Assembly (NCBI GenBank): GCA_002725175.2
Contig: PBQX02000059.1
Location: 1 to 15,655, forward strand
Direction of reading: 5' to 3'
Source of the DNA: CACKLF01 sp002725175
GTDB taxonomy: Bacteria > Pseudomonadota > Alphaproteobacteria > Rhodobacterales > Rhodobacteraceae
Length of the DNA: 15,655 nucleotides
Part shown: piece by piece, positions 14,164-15,655 of the stretch
Numbering within the stretch: the first letter of the stretch is position 1
How the letters are laid out: the number at the start of each line of letters is the position of its first letter
Translations under genes and position numbers: made by a program
The notes under the pieces: model-generated
The model's database searches: none
What the model was told of the DNA's origin: nothing
Seen by the model: the letters and a program-made list of their open reading frames with translations, nothing else

Positions 14164-14862
14164 ATGCAATGTAGATGTGGCGGATGCGGCGAATGGGGTC
14201 ATAATAATACAAAGCAGAAATGTCCAGATCATCCAGATTACAAAACATATTGGGCTAATGTTTCTAAAGATGAAGATAGAAAACAAGCGAAAAAAGCCGC
14301 CGATGACGCGCAAGCGTATTTAAAGAGGCGGTATGTAGGTAATAAAATTAAGAATGATCTGAAATCTCGCGTGACGTCATCGCGAAATGGATGTGTGATT
14401 CAGGTGATGAATCTTTTAATGGAGATGCGCCCAATACCTACAGAAATAGTTGATGAATTTTATAGAATTACATCTATTGACGAATACCCAAATAAATGTT
14501 TTTGGTGTAAGAAAGAACTAAGTTCAAAAGACATAGTCAAAGAACACATTATGCCAACATGCCGTTCAAAGCACAATATCTACGGAACTAACTATATTAT
14601 TAATATAGCTCCTTCGTGTAAAGACTGTAATGAAAAGAAGTCGTCGAAAATCGGTGAAGAATTAAAAGTATTTTTAAGAGAAAGAAGTTGGGATGAACCA
14701 AACATAGAAAAGTTTATGACGTTTATTGAAGAAAATAAAAAATGGTATATGGCTGATGAGCCATTGAAGAAATTTATTGAGGAAAAGTGTGAGAAAATAT
14801 CTGACTTTCATTCAAAAATGCCAAAGGAAATTAAAGATGATTTGAATATACTGTTCCACTAA
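14164..14862 (+). CDS. HNH endonuclease-like protein with N-terminal zinc knuckle
   Basis: The 232-residue protein starts with CRCGGCGEWGHNNTKQKCP: Cys5, Cys8, His13 and Cys20 form a zinc-knuckle-like CCHC motif (C-x2-C-x4-H-x6-C, two residues longer than the standard last spacer). A helical linker follows. The HNH domain is at about residues 111-160: CFWC (112-115), the catalytic EHIMP (His128), Asn144 or Asn147 in the middle strand and CKDCNEKK (152-159), giving the two CxxC pairs of a zinc-stabilised HNH fold. The C-terminal 70 residues are helical and unassigned. HNH proteins cut DNA and include homing endonucleases; the zinc knuckle may bind single-stranded nucleic acid. It is not inside another gene or intron, so it is either a free-standing mobile nuclease or a domesticated viral enzyme. 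A GC-rich patch with TGACGTCA flanked by CGCG lies at 14368-14384. Confidence 0.83.
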   Translation: MQCRCGGCGEWGHNNTKQKCPDHPDYKTYWANVSKDEDRKQAKKAADDAQAYLKRRYVGNKIKNDLKSRVTSSRNGCVIQVMNLLMEMRPIPTEIVDEFYRITSIDEYPNKCFWCKKELSSKDIVKEHIMPTCRSKHNIYGTNYIINIAPSCKDCNEKKSSKIGEELKVFLRERSWDEPNIEKFMTFIEENKKWYMADEPLKKFIEEKCEKISDFHSKMPKEIKDDLNILFH

Positions 14863-14868
14863 AAATGA

Positions 14869-14880
14869 TATAAAATTATA
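14869..14880. terminator. Palindrome at the second convergent gene junction
   Basis: TATAA-AA-TTATA spans the minus-strand stop codon (14876-14878), in the 13-base gap after the HNH stop. It mirrors the arrangement at 3659-3672. The stem is all A/T. Confidence 0.28.
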
Positions 14881-15280
14881 AATAATACACTTTTTCCCCT
14901 TCTTCATGTATTAAATATTTCTTATAATTCTTAACAATTTCGTCTGGAGATTTATTTTTTACTCTTTTATATAAAGATTCATATGTATCAACTGACATTG
15001 CTGATGTAATAATCGCTTTTATGTTATTATCATTTAGCCATTCTTTATATTTTTTGGAAGCCGCATTGCGGGTTTTTGGCATATTATGTGTTTTTATTTT
15101 ATCATCATTGTATACTAATATGATTTTATTACCTGAAGCCATTTGATGCCAAAAGTTTTCTAATTTTTTGTTTTTTCCCCAAACAGTGTCTGGATCTTTG
15201 TATATTTCTATTAATCTTTTTGATTTTTTTTTTGTTCTTTTTTTATTATTATTAGATAAATTCTTTCTTGTTTTATACAT
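14876..15280 (-). CDS. Hypothetical basic protein, 134 residues
   Basis: The N-terminus (MYKTRKNLSNNNKKRTKKKS) is a Lys/Arg/Asn-rich leader that resembles that of the protein at 2096 (MYKTSKNTRIKRNKINKKK). The remainder has a mixed alpha/beta look, with strands NKIILVYND and IKAIITSAMSVD and helices in between, and a second basic patch around MPKTRNAASKKYKEWL. No family is recognised and no catalytic motif stands out. Such basic leaders are common in proteins packaged with giant-virus DNA, so a virion or DNA-bound protein is possible. It is convergent with the HNH gene and its start is 28 bases from the divergent gene at 15309. Confidence 0.7.
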   Translation of the reverse strand: MYKTRKNLSNNNKKRTKKKSKRLIEIYKDPDTVWGKNKKLENFWHQMASGNKIILVYNDDKIKTHNMPKTRNAASKKYKEWLNDNNIKAIITSAMSVDTYESLYKRVKNKSPDEIVKNYKKYLIHEEGEKVYYL

Positions 15281-15308
15281 TATAATTATTAAATATTTTA
15301 TATATATA
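15281..15308. promoter_or_regulatory. 28-base divergent promoter region
   Basis: Only 28 bases, all A or T, separate the two divergent ATGs. A TATATATATA run next to the plus-strand ATG reads as TATATATAAAAT about 20 bases before the minus-strand ATG. A similar TATATATA-A run lies 21-35 bases before the nitronate monooxygenase start. It may be a TATA-like element, but A/T content alone makes such matches common. Confidence 0.35.
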
Positions 15309-15655
15309 ATGTCGAACCTATATTTTTATCCAGGACTCATAAGTTTAGAAAACATAGATTTTGAGAAGCTTGATATATTACCAGGTACACCAAAATTTGC
15401 TGTTGCTGATTTTGCTATCCTTAATGCTGGTTCTATATACGATTTGTCTATAACTGTTGATAGAGATGGACAAAATCTCATAAAATCGTGTTCAAATTTA
15501 ATATTTTCAGAAAGTGGATCAATGAAATTCGCAGAAGATGTTTCTGGAACATCATATATTACTGGAATTATAGACAATGGTTTAACACTATCTAATAAGT
15601 ATATACATTCCAATATTATAAATGCAAGCAATGGTTTTGAGAATACTATAAAAGG
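15309..15655 (+). CDS. Hypothetical protein (partial, runs off the window)
   Basis: An ATG at 15309 opens 115 codons with no stop before the window edge. The product begins MSNLYFYPGLISLENIDFEK and has a regular strand-rich character (SIYDLSITVDRDGQNLI, SGTSYITGIIDNG, YIHSNIINAS) with many Ser, Asn and Gly, which suits a beta-rich structural or fibre-like protein. No family is recognised and no signal peptide or membrane segment is present. The minus-strand frame across the same region (15326-15631) is its shadow. Confidence 0.7.
   Translation, partial: MSNLYFYPGLISLENIDFEKLDILPGTPKFAVADFAILNAGSIYDLSITVDRDGQNLIKSCSNLIFSESGSMKFAEDVSGTSYITGIIDNGLTLSNKYIHSNIINASNGFENTIK

Overview
The window looks like part of a large AT-rich DNA virus genome of the Nucleocytoviricota, most simply an Imitervirales (mimivirus-like) or related algal giant virus. 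The basis is dense intron-free coding on both strands with short gaps, a Lon-type ATP-dependent protease without the cellular N-domain, a solo PDZ-like protein, an HNH nuclease with a zinc knuckle, a DUF4258-like protein, a Ras-like GTPase, a nitronate monooxygenase, many lysine-rich orphans and a small tRNA array. The assignment is inference: no major capsid, polymerase or other hallmark gene is present.

Layout. Positions 1-891 (-) carry a protein cut by the window edge whose C-terminal half is a Pro/Val/Glu hexapeptide repeat; its gene track entry would be easy to miss because both strands are open there. Next come a Ras-like GTPase (938-1459 -), a basic orphan (1489-1890 -) and, divergently, an Ala-rich protein with five short repeats (2096-3655 +). 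Two more minus-strand genes follow (3661-4179 orphan, 4269-4811 DUF4258-like). Positions 4812-5114 hold no intact gene but contain a possible frameshifted mini-gene. Three minus-strand tRNAs, Ser(GCT), Arg(TCT) and Ala(TGC), occupy 5115-5468. Nitronate monooxygenase (5581-6525 -) and a membrane-anchored Cys-rich protein (6573-7247 -) follow. The plus strand then carries a PDZ-like protein, Lon, two tandem paralogous membrane-anchored Cys-rich proteins (10516-12384 and 12422-14017) and a zinc-knuckle HNH protein (14164-14862). A basic orphan (14876-15280 -) and a partial orphan (15309-15655 +) end the window.

The most striking feature is the tRNA-Ser(GCT) gene. It is interrupted twice outside the anticodon loop, by 22 bases in the D arm and 28 bases in the variable arm. 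Both interruptions can be folded into bulge-helix-bulge splice motifs, and removing them exactly at the predicted bulges restores a textbook 82-nt eukaryotic tRNA-Ser with G73. The neighbouring tRNA-Arg(TCT) carries a 13-nt intron at the canonical 37/38 site. So this virus would depend on a host tRNA splicing endonuclease able to handle ectopic introns, which points to hosts such as algae where these are known.

Other themes are: three proteins with an N-terminal membrane anchor followed by an Glu-Ser-Phe motif and Cys-rich ectodomains (probably virion-membrane or surface proteins), one with a knottin-like module and a 24-proline linker; GC-rich palindromic islands inside otherwise AT-rich genes; and short palindromes at gene ends reminiscent of the mimivirus hairpin rule for transcript 3' ends.
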